Shown: positions 1-6,404, numbered from the stretch's first letter. The stretch: 6,742 nt of DNA from an uncultured Bilophila sp. (GCA_959604115.1 CAUHBW010000214.1:1-6742), one strand, 5' to 3'. Translations and numbers: made by a program. The notes: a model not told the origin generated them from the sequence alone.

Positions 1-104
1 AACATTTCAGAAAGAGAAAAGTGCCTTCACGGATATTCCTCTAAAAACGCTGTATAAATATAGAATTCTTCTTTTCCGTACAGTCACGGACGTTCTGGAG
101 AGCC
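1..104 (+). promoter_or_regulatory. AT-rich leader and probable promoter region of the tssJKLM operon
   Basis: This stretch is clearly richer in A/T than everything that follows up to 6058, as expected for promoter DNA in a GC-rich genome. Possible -10 hexamers are TATAAA at 53-58 and TATAGA at 59-64. A TTCCTC at 36-41 lies 17 bp before the second one, but it is a poor match to a -35 box, so no exact promoter is assigned. No sigma-54 type GG/GC pair is visible. All three forward frames were read: two stop at 42-44 and 55-57, and the third stays open but has no sign of a real protein, so the end of an upstream gene can neither be shown nor excluded. Confidence 0.35.
75..90 (+). promoter_or_regulatory. 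short inverted repeat in the tssJ leader
   Basis: TCCGT (75-79) and ACGGA (86-90) are perfect inverted repeats separated by six bases (acagtc). The element ends seven bases before the GGAG Shine-Dalgarno of tssJ, so it could be a small mRNA hairpin near the ribosome site or half of an operator. Five base pairs is short enough to arise by chance. Confidence 0.25.
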
Positions 105-668
105 ATGAATCTTTCATCCGCCCGAATAGCCGTCTGCGCCGCCCTGCTGGCCCTCGCGCCGGGCGGTTGCGCCCCGCTGGAGAAGCCGCCGCTCCCGGAG
201 AAGCCCGACAGCGACGTCCCGTGGACCTACGAACCGGAAGGCGTGGTGTTGCGCATCAACGCCGTTCCCGGCTTGAACGAGCACGAGGGCGAGCCGTCCA
301 GCCTGATGCTGTGCGTGTACCAGCTTTCCTCACGCGAGGGGCTGGACATGCGGCTGGCAAGCCGGGAAGGGTTCGCCGAGCTGCTGGCCTGCAAGCGGTT
401 CGACGATTCCGTGGCAACGGCGCAGCGGCTCTTTTCCGATCCCGGACAGGCGCAGAACCTGTACCTCGACCGGCAGGAAGGGGTACGCTGGATCGCGCTG
501 GTCGCCGGCTATTACCACGGGACTCCGGCCCGCAGCGCCCTTGTCGTTCCGGTGCCGATCCGCACCGTCACCGAGGGCTGGATGCCGTTCATGAAGAAAA
601 CGCACCGCGAACCGGGGAGGACGATCCTCCCCATCCGGCTGGGGGCGTCGGAAATTCTGGGCCGGTGA
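105..668 (+). CDS. tssJ: T6SS outer-membrane lipoprotein TssJ (VasD/Lip family)
   Basis: TssJ is the outer-membrane lipoprotein of the T6SS membrane complex; it faces the periplasm and holds the C-terminal domain of TssM. The 187-residue product starts with a signal peptide (R7, then a hydrophobic run at about 8-18) ending at Cys22, the likely lipidated residue. Ala23 follows it, compatible with outer-membrane sorting. The mature part has the family pattern: a strand GVVLRINA (46-53), then LN (57-58) before a Pro and the strand LMLCVYQL (67-74), a DPGQ turn (112-115), and WIALVAGYY (129-137). The lipobox is unusual: the residues before Cys are A-P-G-G, with proline at -3. ATG at 105 is the only ATG, GTG or TTG start in frame after the stop at 42-44; GGAG at 97-100 precedes it by only four bases. 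It is first in the order J-K-L-M. Family assignment rests on pattern plus context, and is firm because tssK, tssL and tssM follow. Confidence 0.9.
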   Translation: MNLSSARIAVCAALLALAPGGCAPLEKPPLPEKPDSDVPWTYEPEGVVLRINAVPGLNEHEGEPSSLMLCVYQLSSREGLDMRLASREGFAELLACKRFDDSVATAQRLFSDPGQAQNLYLDRQEGVRWIALVAGYYHGTPARSALVVPVPIRTVTEGWMPFMKKTHREPGRTILPIRLGASEILGR

Positions 669-687
669 ACGACCGCCGGAGCCACGG

Positions 688-708
688 GGGACGCGGAGCG
701 ACGCGCCC
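688..708 (+). promoter_or_regulatory. GC-rich hairpin just after tssJ
   Basis: GGG-A-CGCG (688-695) can pair with CGCGCCC (702-708), giving seven G:C pairs with one bulged A at 691 and a six-base loop. It begins 20 bases after the tssJ stop. Only two T residues follow (709-710), so it lacks the U-tract of an intrinsic terminator. It could protect the tssJ 3' end or be a chance fold in GC-rich DNA. Confidence 0.3.
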
Positions 709-785
709 TTGCCGACGGCGGCCTTCCGCGCGTCCGAACCGGAGGGAACAGCGTCCCGCCGCGCATGCCGGAAAACAGGGCCGCT

Positions 786-799
786 CGGCGGTATCGCCG
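786..799 (+). promoter_or_regulatory. small hairpin in the tssJ-tssK spacer
   Basis: CGGCG (786-790) and CGCCG (795-799) flank the tetraloop GTAT. The five-pair stem is perfect and all G:C. No U-tract follows. Its role is unknown and chance is plausible at this base composition. Confidence 0.2.
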
Positions 800-872
800 T
801 GGAAAGAAAGGGCCCCCGACAAAGCACGGCAGGCGGGGCGAGGCCGTCTGTGAGCATTTCGTAACCCAAGCC

Positions 873-877
873 GGGAG
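873..877 (+). promoter_or_regulatory. ribosome binding site that sets the tssK start
   Basis: GGGAG lies seven bases before the ATG at 885. The same frame has an earlier ATG at 765, but the 40 residues it would add are strongly basic and low in hydrophobics, unlike any TssK N-terminus. The protein from 885 opens directly with the family's conserved N-terminal block. Confidence 0.75.
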
Positions 878-884
878 AACCGAC

Positions 885-2378
885 ATGCACCCCCAACGTC
901 CGGTCTATTGGTATTCAGGACAATTTCTCGAACCGCAGCACTTCCAGCAGGCGGACGCCCACAACGCCGCCGCGCGCTTTTCCCTGCTGGAAGCCTCGCG
1001 TCCGTATTTCTGGGGTGCGGGCGGGTTGGAACTGGACGAGGCCGCGCTTGCCGAAGGCCGGATCAGCGTCCGGTCGGCTCGGCTGCTGTTTCAGGACGGC
1101 ACCGAAGCCGTGGTCGCCTCCACGCCGGAAATGGGCAACGCCCTGCTCCCCGGCAGATCCTTTCAGGAAGACTGGACCGACCGGCACGCGCCGCTGACGG
1201 TCCATGCCGGACTGACCCGGATGAACCCGGTCGGCAACGTCTCCGGGATCGCAAGCTGCACCCGCGACGGCGGCAAACTCGTCGGCTGCGCGGCGGAGAG
1301 CCTGCCTCAAACGCCGGGCCGCTACGTCGCTCCGGACACCGACGATCTGCTCCCCGACCGTTACGCCCTGCCCCACGCCGCCGAAAGCCGGAGCGACGCC
1401 CCGGTGCGGACGCTGTATCTGTACCCGAGGCTGTTCTGGGATTCGGAACTCGAAAACCGCCCGGACTGGCTGTTCCTGCCGCTGTTCCGGATCGTGGACG
1501 ACGGCACCGGACCGAGGCTCGATCCCCGCTACGCGCCGCCGAGCCTGCGCGTAGTCGACAGCCCGGCGCTGGAACGCCTCGTGCGCGGCCTTGAAGCTCG
1601 CCTCACCGGAATCGTGCGGCGTCTGTCACCGCCTCCTTCCCCCGACGCCCCCGCGACCGCCGGGCACCTCCAGCGCATGAACGCGAGCCGCACGCTTTCC
1701 GAACTCCGCTACGCCCTCGGGTGGGCCTCGCCGTGGGCCGTCTTCGGACTCCTGCGGCACGGCATCGCGGCGATGGCCGCCTGCACGGACACATCCCTGC
1801 TCGACGCTCTCCCTCCCTACCGCCACGACGATCCCGCCGAGAGTTTCCGCAGACTCGACCGGCTGCTAAACACGATCCTGCGCGGGACGCTCCCGGAACC
1901 CGCCGCCGTGGTCCGCTTTCAGGCCCGGGGCGGCCTGCTTTGCGCCGACCTGCCCGAACGGAGCGCCGGGCGGACGCCCCTGATCGTGCTGCAATCCGAC
2001 GAACCCGCCGCCACGCTGATCCGCGAGGGCAGACTGGTCGCCGATACCCCGGACGCGCTTCCGCATACGCTGGCCCACGCCGTCGCGGGGCTTCCCCTGC
2101 GCGAAATTCCCGCCCCGCCCGGCATGCCGAGCCGCGAGCGCGTCCGGTACGTTCGGCCGGATACCCGGTCGGCGTGCTGGCAGGCCGTCCTGCGAGCCGG
2201 GACGCTGGCGGTGGCCCTGTTCCCGACGCGGGAGACGTCCGCCGTCCCGGACGGTCCCTCTCCGAGATGGGAAGGCCCGCAGTGGGCGGACACAGGAACC
2301 CCGGAGGAGCCGATCCGGCAGGCGACCGCCTCCGAAGCCCTTGCCAAGCGCCTGCGCCTGCTGTTCCTGAGGAGCTGA
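885..2378 (+). CDS. tssK: T6SS baseplate protein TssK (VasE/ImpJ family)
   Basis: TssK is the cytoplasmic baseplate subunit that connects the baseplate wedges to the TssJLM membrane complex. The 497-residue product begins with the hallmark N-terminal block VYWYSGQFLEPQHFQQAD (7-24), close to the usual VxWxEGxFLxPQHFQ. Other family cues are DWLFLPLFRIVD (194-205) with LDPRYAPPSLR (212-222), LSELRYALGWASPW (271-284), and PYRHDD (311-316) leading into a helical stretch. The C-terminal domain includes the YVRPD...CW region at about 422-432. A Pro-rich stretch at about 249-259 and a Pro/Gly/Glu-rich stretch at about 452-476 look like flexible loops and help explain a length somewhat above the roughly 450 residues usual for the family. 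The stop lies three bases before tssL, so translation is probably coupled. No catalytic residues are expected. Assignment is secure; only the start has a real alternative, and it was rejected. Confidence 0.95.
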   Translation: MHPQRPVYWYSGQFLEPQHFQQADAHNAAARFSLLEASRPYFWGAGGLELDEAALAEGRISVRSARLLFQDGTEAVVASTPEMGNALLPGRSFQEDWTDRHAPLTVHAGLTRMNPVGNVSGIASCTRDGGKLVGCAAESLPQTPGRYVAPDTDDLLPDRYALPHAAESRSDAPVRTLYLYPRLFWDSELENRPDWLFLPLFRIVDDGTGPRLDPRYAPPSLRVVDSPALERLVRGLEARLTGIVRRLSPPPSPDAPATAGHLQRMNASRTLSELRYALGWASPWAVFGLLRHGIAAMAACTDTSLLDALPPYRHDDPAESFRRLDRLLNTILRGTLPEPAAVVRFQARGGLLCADLPERSAGRTPLIVLQSDEPAATLIREGRLVADTPDALPHTLAHAVAGLPLREIPAPPGMPSRERVRYVRPDTRSACWQAVLRAGTLAVALFPTRETSAVPDGPSPRWEGPQWADTGTPEEPIRQATASEALAKRLRLLFLRS

Positions 2379-2381
2379 CCC

Positions 2382-3035
2382 ATGCTGCGCGCCTGCTTCG
2401 ATCCATGTTTCCGCCTGATGCTCCGCCTGCCGGACGGTTCCCCGTCCGGGCGGCCCCTGCGCCGCGAGGCGCACCTCCTCCTTGAAGAAGCCGCCGCGCG
2501 GGCGCTCCGGGATCACGCTCCCGCCACCGTGGAAACCGCCCGGCGCATGGTCGAGGCGTGGATGGACGAGGCGGCTCTCGCCGTGCCGTGGGAAGGGCGG
2601 ACGGACTGGCTCCGCGCGCCCCTGCAACGGCGCTGGGGAGAGGGAAGGCGGGCGGGAAACTGGTTCTTCGAGGCGGCGGATCGTCTCGCGCCCGGCAGCC
2701 CCGTCGACGCCGAGCTTGCGGGGGTCGCCCTGCGCTGCCTCGGGCTCGGATTCCGGGGATGCCTTTATAACGATGCCCCCGCCCTGATCCGCCATCATGA
2801 AAGCCTTGCCGCCCGGTTCGGCTACGCCGCGACGCCTCCGGCCTTTCCTCCCGAATCGCTCCTTTCCCCGCCCCGCGGCCTTTCCCGCCTGTCCCGCTAC
2901 GCCTGGCCACTCGCCGCCGGGCTGACGACGTGCCTGCTCCTGGCCTTCTGGGCCTTCAGCAACCACAATCTGAAGCAGGAGGCGTTTTTCGACACCCGCG
3001 GCGAGATGCACGGCACCGTGGAGAAACCATCATGA
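2382..3035 (+). CDS. tssL: T6SS inner-membrane protein TssL (DotU/IcmH family, short form)
   Basis: TssL is a C-tail-anchored inner-membrane protein of the T6SS membrane complex; its large N-terminal domain sits in the cytoplasm and contacts TssM and TssK. The 217-residue product shows the DotU landmarks in order: RRMVEAWMDEAALAVPW (54-70), W76 with LQRRWGEGRRAGNWFFE (81-97), ELAGVALRCLGLGFRGCLY (111-129), and one hydrophobic membrane segment near the end (about 174-192, WPLAAGLTTCLLLAFWAF). Only about 25 residues follow in the periplasm, so this is the short form without the OmpA-like peptidoglycan-binding domain that some TssL proteins carry; anchoring to the wall would need another protein. 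GAGGAG at 2369-2374 gives a good ribosome site seven bases before the ATG. Its stop overlaps the tssM start. Two cysteines close to the N-terminus (C5, C9) are not a feature I know in the family. Confidence 0.94.
   Translation: MLRACFDPCFRLMLRLPDGSPSGRPLRREAHLLLEEAAARALRDHAPATVETARRMVEAWMDEAALAVPWEGRTDWLRAPLQRRWGEGRRAGNWFFEAADRLAPGSPVDAELAGVALRCLGLGFRGCLYNDAPALIRHHESLAARFGYAATPPAFPPESLLSPPRGLSRLSRYAWPLAAGLTTCLLLAFWAFSNHNLKQEAFFDTRGEMHGTVEKPS
3020..3035 (+). promoter_or_regulatory. tssL-tssM translational coupling site (ATGA overlap) with ribosome site
   Basis: GGAG at 3020-3023 lies eight bases before ATG at 3032. The ATG overlaps the tssL stop TGA (3033-3035) as ATGA. This fixes the tssM start: the only earlier in-frame ATG (2930) lies deep within tssL and would add 34 residues that do not resemble TssM. 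Such an overlap usually means the two membrane partners are made in linked amounts. Confidence 0.8.
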
Positions 3036-6000
3036 GTCCGTGGACATTGTTCGGCTGGCTGCTTCTGCTCCTGTTCTGCCTGCTGCTGGCGGCTGGCCTG
3101 TCCTTTGTCGGCCTGCTGCGCGGCTGGCCCGCGTGGCTCGTCCCTGCCCTCGTCGGGGGCTGCCTCGCCGTCTCCGTCATCGCCTGCCTGCTCGGCAAGA
3201 AACGGAAAAAAGACGCTCCAGACGCTCCCGGACAGCCGCCGACCGTTCCCGCGCCGCCCGTAGTCCTGCCGCCGGGAAAGGCTCCGCGCTGGCTCCTGCT
3301 CGATTTCGACGGCCTGCTCCCCCATCTGCCGTCTCTTCTGGAAGGTGCGGGAAAACCGCTGCATCCGGGCGGAACCGGGCCGCTCCTGTGGAGCACCCCG
3401 CAGGCGCACTGGATCGCCGTGGACGCCGCTCCGACGCCGACGGACAGCGGGGAGACGGAACTTCGACCGACGGAGACCGGCCAATCCCCGGCGAGCGTTC
3501 CCTCGAAAACGGCGGTTCCGCCACCCGCCTCCGCGAGTGCCTCGTCCGAAGCCGCCGACACGAAGGCCAACGGGGAGCCTTCGGCATGGGACGCCCTGCT
3601 GGACGTGCTCGAAGACCGGGGCGCGCGCCGATGGCTGGCCCATCCGGCGGGCATCGTGCTGTGCGTTTCCGCGGACCGCCTGCGTTCCGGCCCCTCGAGC
3701 GACACCGCCGCGACCCTCATCCGCCTCCGTCTCCGCGACATCCGGCCCCGCATCGGGGACGCTCCGTTGTGGCTTATCCTGACCGGGCTGGAAAAGGCCC
3801 CCGGCATGCCCCGGATGGCCCGCGCCCTCACGACCGAAATCACGCTCGAACGCAATCCCCTCCACTCCCCGCTCGGCTGGCTCATGTCCGCCCGCAGGTT
3901 CCATACGCCCGTTCCCGAATGGGCGGATGCAGGCGTACGCCAAGGCATGGCCCGGATCGCCGAAACGCTGGACGGACTCGTCCGCAACGCCGACGCCGGA
4001 ACCCCGTCGCCGGGCGGCCCGGCCTTGCTGCTCGAAAGCGCGTTCCGTAGCCTTGTCGCGCCGCTGTCGGCCTTCGCCGCCGGTCTGGGGGACGACCTGC
4101 GCGGCATCTTCTGGACCGCACTGCCGACCGTTTCCGAAAAGACGGCGCACGGCGGCCCGCTGTTCTTGCGGCGGCTGTTTCAGGAAATCCTGCCCGGGCA
4201 CGTATCTCCGTTCCCCGATGCCGGAGCGCGCGGGCGACGCGTCCGCCTCGCCTGCCGGATCGGTTCCGCGCTTCTGCTGGCGGCTGCGGGAGGTGCCCTC
4301 TACCGGGGCGCGGAAGCCTCCCGCGAGCTGCTCCTCGGCATACGCCGGCTTGAGGACAGCCTGCCCCACGCCGCCACCATTCCGGCCCTGAACGAACTGG
4401 CCCTGTCCTTCCAGCGTCTGGAACGCGACGGCTCCGGGCTCGTCCGGCTGTACGGCGCGCCGCAGGAGCGGCTCGGGCAGCTCCGCGCCGCCATTGCGGC
4501 CCATCTTGCCCTGCCCACTCCGGACGCCTCCGGGCGCTGGCTCAACGAACTGATGATCTGGGCGGGAACCCGACCCGGCGTTGAGCCAATCCGCTTCCGC
4601 GCCCCGGACGGCACGGTCCTCGCCCGTGTGGACGGGGCCGTCACCGGCGCGGGCAGGCAGACCGCCGCCCGCTTCCTCGACGCCATGCGCCGTCTCGCCC
4701 CGGACGCGCAGGCCGTGGACCATCTGCAACTCCTGTACGACGCCTCCGTGTTCGCGGCATGGCACGCGGCCGGGCAATGCCTGCTCGACGCCGTGCGGCC
4801 TTCGGGCATCGACCCGCGTACGCTCCTCGACACGCGGCACGTCCCGATCACGCCCCGCGAAGCCCTCGGCCCGGACGATCCCTGCGCTGCCTTCCTTAAA
4901 AGCGCGGAACGCGAACTTCGGTTCGCCGAAGGCCCCATCCCCGACTGGGTCGCCGCGCTGCGGGACTTGCGGCATATCCAGAAACTTGCGCAATTGCCCA
5001 TCGGCACGGGAGAAACCTCATGGACGGAGGCCGTGGGCCTCATCGGAGAGCCGCCGGACGCCGCGCGCCGCGCCCTCGGAAACGTGGAAAGCCTGTTCCG
5101 CGCCCGCGCCGCATGGACGGACTACCGGGGCGCGCTCGCCGCGCTGTCGTCCGAAACGGGAAGCGGGGAAGGCCTGGTGCGCCTTGCCCGCGCCCTCTAC
5201 GGCGGGGACGTCAACGGCGGGCTTCGGGCGACCGACGACGCATGGCGGATGCTGACCGCCGCGCTCGAAGCCCGGAATCCCGGCCTGCTCAACGACCCGC
5301 TGATACCATCCCTCGTGCGCGCGCCGCTGCTGGTCGCCGCCGGTTCCGCCACCAACGAAGCCGCCCGCAACCTTCAGGAACGCTGGTCTTCCGAGGTCGT
5401 GGCCCCCGTGGAAGGGCTTGAGGACGAAGCGCTCCAACAGGCGCTGATCGGCGACGGCGGCGTCCTGAACGCCTTCACGGCGGACGCGGCAAAGCCTTTC
5501 ATCCGGCCTTCAAGCGCCGGTTTCGCCCCCGCCTCGGCGCTTGGCCGCACCTTCCCGCTCTCCACGGCGTTCCTTCGCCTTCTTGCGGAGACGCCGCAGC
5601 GCATGGCGCTGTACCCCGCGTCCTACCCGGTGCGGGTCAGTTTCTCCCCGGTGACGGTGAACCCCAAGGCCAAAGCCTATCCGCGCGGACTGTCCCTGCG
5701 TATGGACTGCGCGAACGCCCCTGTCCGCTCGGATATCTATAATTATAAGGAAGACGTGCTGTTCGACTGGTCGCCGGAACAGTGCGGCGGCCTGACGCTG
5801 GCGTTCCTTCTGGACGGCTTTGAAGCCGCCGCGCGCTATGACGGGCCGCTCGGCTTCGCCCGCTTTGCGGATCAGGCGTTGGCCGGGCCGATGGAATTCG
5901 TCCCGTCGGACTTCCCCGAGGCCGCCGTGCGGCTGGAAGCCCTCGGCATCACCCGGATAAAGACCCGCTTCCGCATCGAAGGCGGCGAGGCCGTACGCGA

Positions 6001-6058
6001 CCGCCTTCGCGCCCTGCCCCCGGCGTTGGTTCGCAACATTCTGCGTGGCGACGGCTAA
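3032..6058 (+). CDS. tssM: T6SS inner-membrane protein TssM (IcmF/VasK family) with degenerate GTPase motifs
   Basis: TssM is the core of the T6SS membrane complex: it spans the inner membrane, binds TssL in the cytoplasm and reaches TssJ through its periplasmic C-terminus. The 1008-residue product has two N-terminal membrane segments (about 6-28 and 34-54) and a basic, Pro-rich linker. A cytoplasmic IcmF domain follows (about 86-400), then a third membrane segment (about 404-424) and a long periplasmic region to the end. Family cues include WDALLDVLEDRG (186-197) with GIVLCVSADRL (207-217), LRGIFWTA (356-363), LFLRRLFQEILPG (377-389) and, near the C-terminus, GPLGFARFADQA (938-949). The nucleotide-binding motifs look lost: the P-loop position after W87 reads LLLDFDGLLPHL, the DTAG-type motif reads DAAP (131-134), and the TKxD motif reads TGLE (251-254). 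A Pro/Ser/Thr/Ala-rich stretch at about 134-184 separates the second motif from W186. At 1008 residues it is a little shorter than many TssM proteins. The family call is secure; loss of nucleotide binding is inferred from my own alignment by eye. Confidence 0.93.
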   Translation: MSPWTLFGWLLLLLFCLLLAAGLSFVGLLRGWPAWLVPALVGGCLAVSVIACLLGKKRKKDAPDAPGQPPTVPAPPVVLPPGKAPRWLLLDFDGLLPHLPSLLEGAGKPLHPGGTGPLLWSTPQAHWIAVDAAPTPTDSGETELRPTETGQSPASVPSKTAVPPPASASASSEAADTKANGEPSAWDALLDVLEDRGARRWLAHPAGIVLCVSADRLRSGPSSDTAATLIRLRLRDIRPRIGDAPLWLILTGLEKAPGMPRMARALTTEITLERNPLHSPLGWLMSARRFHTPVPEWADAGVRQGMARIAETLDGLVRNADAGTPSPGGPALLLESAFRSLVAPLSAFAAGLGDDLRGIFWTALPTVSEKTAHGGPLFLRRLFQEILPGHVSPFPDAGARGRRVRLACRIGSALLLAAAGGALYRGAEASRELLLGIRRLEDSLPHAATIPALNELALSFQRLERDGSGLVRLYGAPQERLGQLRAAIAAHLALPTPDASGRWLNELMIWAGTRPGVEPIRFRAPDGTVLARVDGAVTGAGRQTAARFLDAMRRLAPDAQAVDHLQLLYDASVFAAWHAAGQCLLDAVRPSGIDPRTLLDTRHVPITPREALGPDDPCAAFLKSAERELRFAEGPIPDWVAALRDLRHIQKLAQLPIGTGETSWTEAVGLIGEPPDAARRALGNVESLFRARAAWTDYRGALAALSSETGSGEGLVRLARALYGGDVNGGLRATDDAWRMLTAALEARNPGLLNDPLIPSLVRAPLLVAAGSATNEAARNLQERWSSEVVAPVEGLEDEALQQALIGDGGVLNAFTADAAKPFIRPSSAGFAPASALGRTFPLSTAFLRLLAETPQRMALYPASYPVRVSFSPVTVNPKAKAYPRGLSLRMDCANAPVRSDIYNYKEDVLFDWSPEQCGGLTLAFLLDGFEAAARYDGPLGFARFADQALAGPMEFVPSDFPEAAVRLEALGITRIKTRFRIEGGEAVRDRLRALPPALVRNILRGDG

Positions 6059-6100
6059 CGGAACCGACGGCGGGGAGCTCCCGACGACCACGCCGGACAG

Positions 6101-6143
6101 AGCCCAAAAGCGAAAAGACGGCTTCCCTGTACGGGCGGTTTCC
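6101..6143 (+). repeat. imperfect direct repeat, copy A
   Basis: This copy shares with 6364-6404 the ordered blocks AGCCC, then GAAAAGACGGC (6112-6122, an 11-base identity), then GGCG(G)TTTCC (6134-6143). Spacing between blocks differs by one to three bases between copies. Looser similarity seems to continue about 30 bases further in both. Origin is unknown. Confidence 0.4.
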
Positions 6144-6170
6144 AGCGGATTGCCTGCCGGGAGCCGCCCG
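6132..6170 (+). terminator. long imperfect hairpin downstream of tssM, candidate transcript end
   Basis: CGGGCGGTTTCCAGCGG (6132-6148) pairs with CTGCCGGGAGCCGCCCG (6154-6170) around the loop ATTGC. In RNA this is a 17-position stem with one A-C mismatch and three G-U pairs; all three wobbles are legal only when the plus strand is transcribed, which matches the direction of tssM. It starts 74 bases after the tssM stop. The sequence after the stem (CCTCCATTCCTGTATTC) has scattered T residues but no run, so a classical intrinsic terminator is not fully met. A 3' end stabilising structure or RNA-processing signal is the alternative. Confidence 0.45.
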
Positions 6171-6291
6171 CCTCCATTCCTGTATTCATGTGGCCCGCAT
6201 TCGCGCCGGAAACGCGGGGACGACGGCGCGGCTCAGGAAGGACACCTTGCCGAAGGCGTTCTTCCCGAGCCGTGTTTATGGATGGCGAAGC

Positions 6292-6319
6292 GGCGTCCCC
6301 CGCTCCGACGCCTTGGAGC
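6292..6319 (+). promoter_or_regulatory. two mutually exclusive short stems
   Basis: GGCGTC (6292-6297) can pair with GACGCC (6307-6312), while the overlapping GCTCC (6302-6306) can pair with GGAGC (6315-6319). The second stem uses loop bases of the first, so both cannot form together. This resembles alternative folding, but stems of five and six pairs are expected by chance in such GC-rich sequence. Confidence 0.2.
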
Positions 6320-6342
6320 CGTCCCGTTCCTCAACTTCCATA

Positions 6343-6356
6343 GGGGCGACGGCCCC
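6343..6356 (+). promoter_or_regulatory. GGGGC/GCCCC tetraloop hairpin
   Basis: GGGGC (6343-6347) and GCCCC (6352-6356) form a perfect five-pair stem around GACG. No U-tract follows. It lies immediately before the second direct repeat copy. Function is unknown. Confidence 0.2.
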
Positions 6357-6363
6357 ACATGGC

Positions 6364-6404
6364 AGCCCCACAACAGAAAAGACGGCCCTTTCCGCGGCGT
6401 TTCC
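6364..6404 (+). repeat. imperfect direct repeat, copy B
   Basis: This is the partner of 6101-6143: AGCCC (6364-6368), GAAAAGACGGC (6376-6386) and GGCGTTTCC (6396-6404) occur in the same order. Unlike copy A, I could not find an equally long hairpin around it. The copies lie about 264 bases apart. Confidence 0.4.

Larger units (their letters stand above)
669..884 (+). other. 216-bp non-coding spacer between tssJ and tssK
   Basis: No supported gene is seen here. Open frames run through it, but their translations are Arg/Pro/Gly-rich out-of-frame sequence without a convincing ribosome site. The spacer is GC-rich and has at least two small hairpins (688-708 and 786-799). Its size contrasts with the 3-bp gap and the overlap that join the next three genes. 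It may hold a processing or attenuation signal, a second weak promoter, or the remnant of a lost gene; the sequence does not decide between these. Confidence 0.5.

Noticed and set aside
2..853. A frame open from the window edge through tssJ, suggesting the end of an upstream gene.
   Set aside because: It stays open only because of high GC and overlaps the clearly real tssJ in another frame; beyond the edge nothing can be judged.
765..884. A longer TssK starting at 765.
   Set aside because: The 40 added residues are basic and unlike the family; the conserved N-terminal block starts right after ATG 885, which has its own ribosome site.
3341..3361. EGAGKPL in TssM (residues 104-110) as a possible Walker A motif.
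   Set aside because: The GK is followed by Pro instead of Ser/Thr, there is no Gly or Ala at the required place before it, and it lies about ten residues too late relative to W87.
1603..4993. Very long minus-strand open frames (1603-2910 and 2897-4993).
   Set aside because: They lie antisense to tssK, tssL and tssM, which match known families, and their products are Arg/Gly/Ala-rich shadow translations.
5747..5758. An internal TssM start at GTG 5756 behind AAGGAAG.
   Set aside because: The GTG is in frame, but the spacing is only two bases and the sequence simply continues the conserved C-terminal region.
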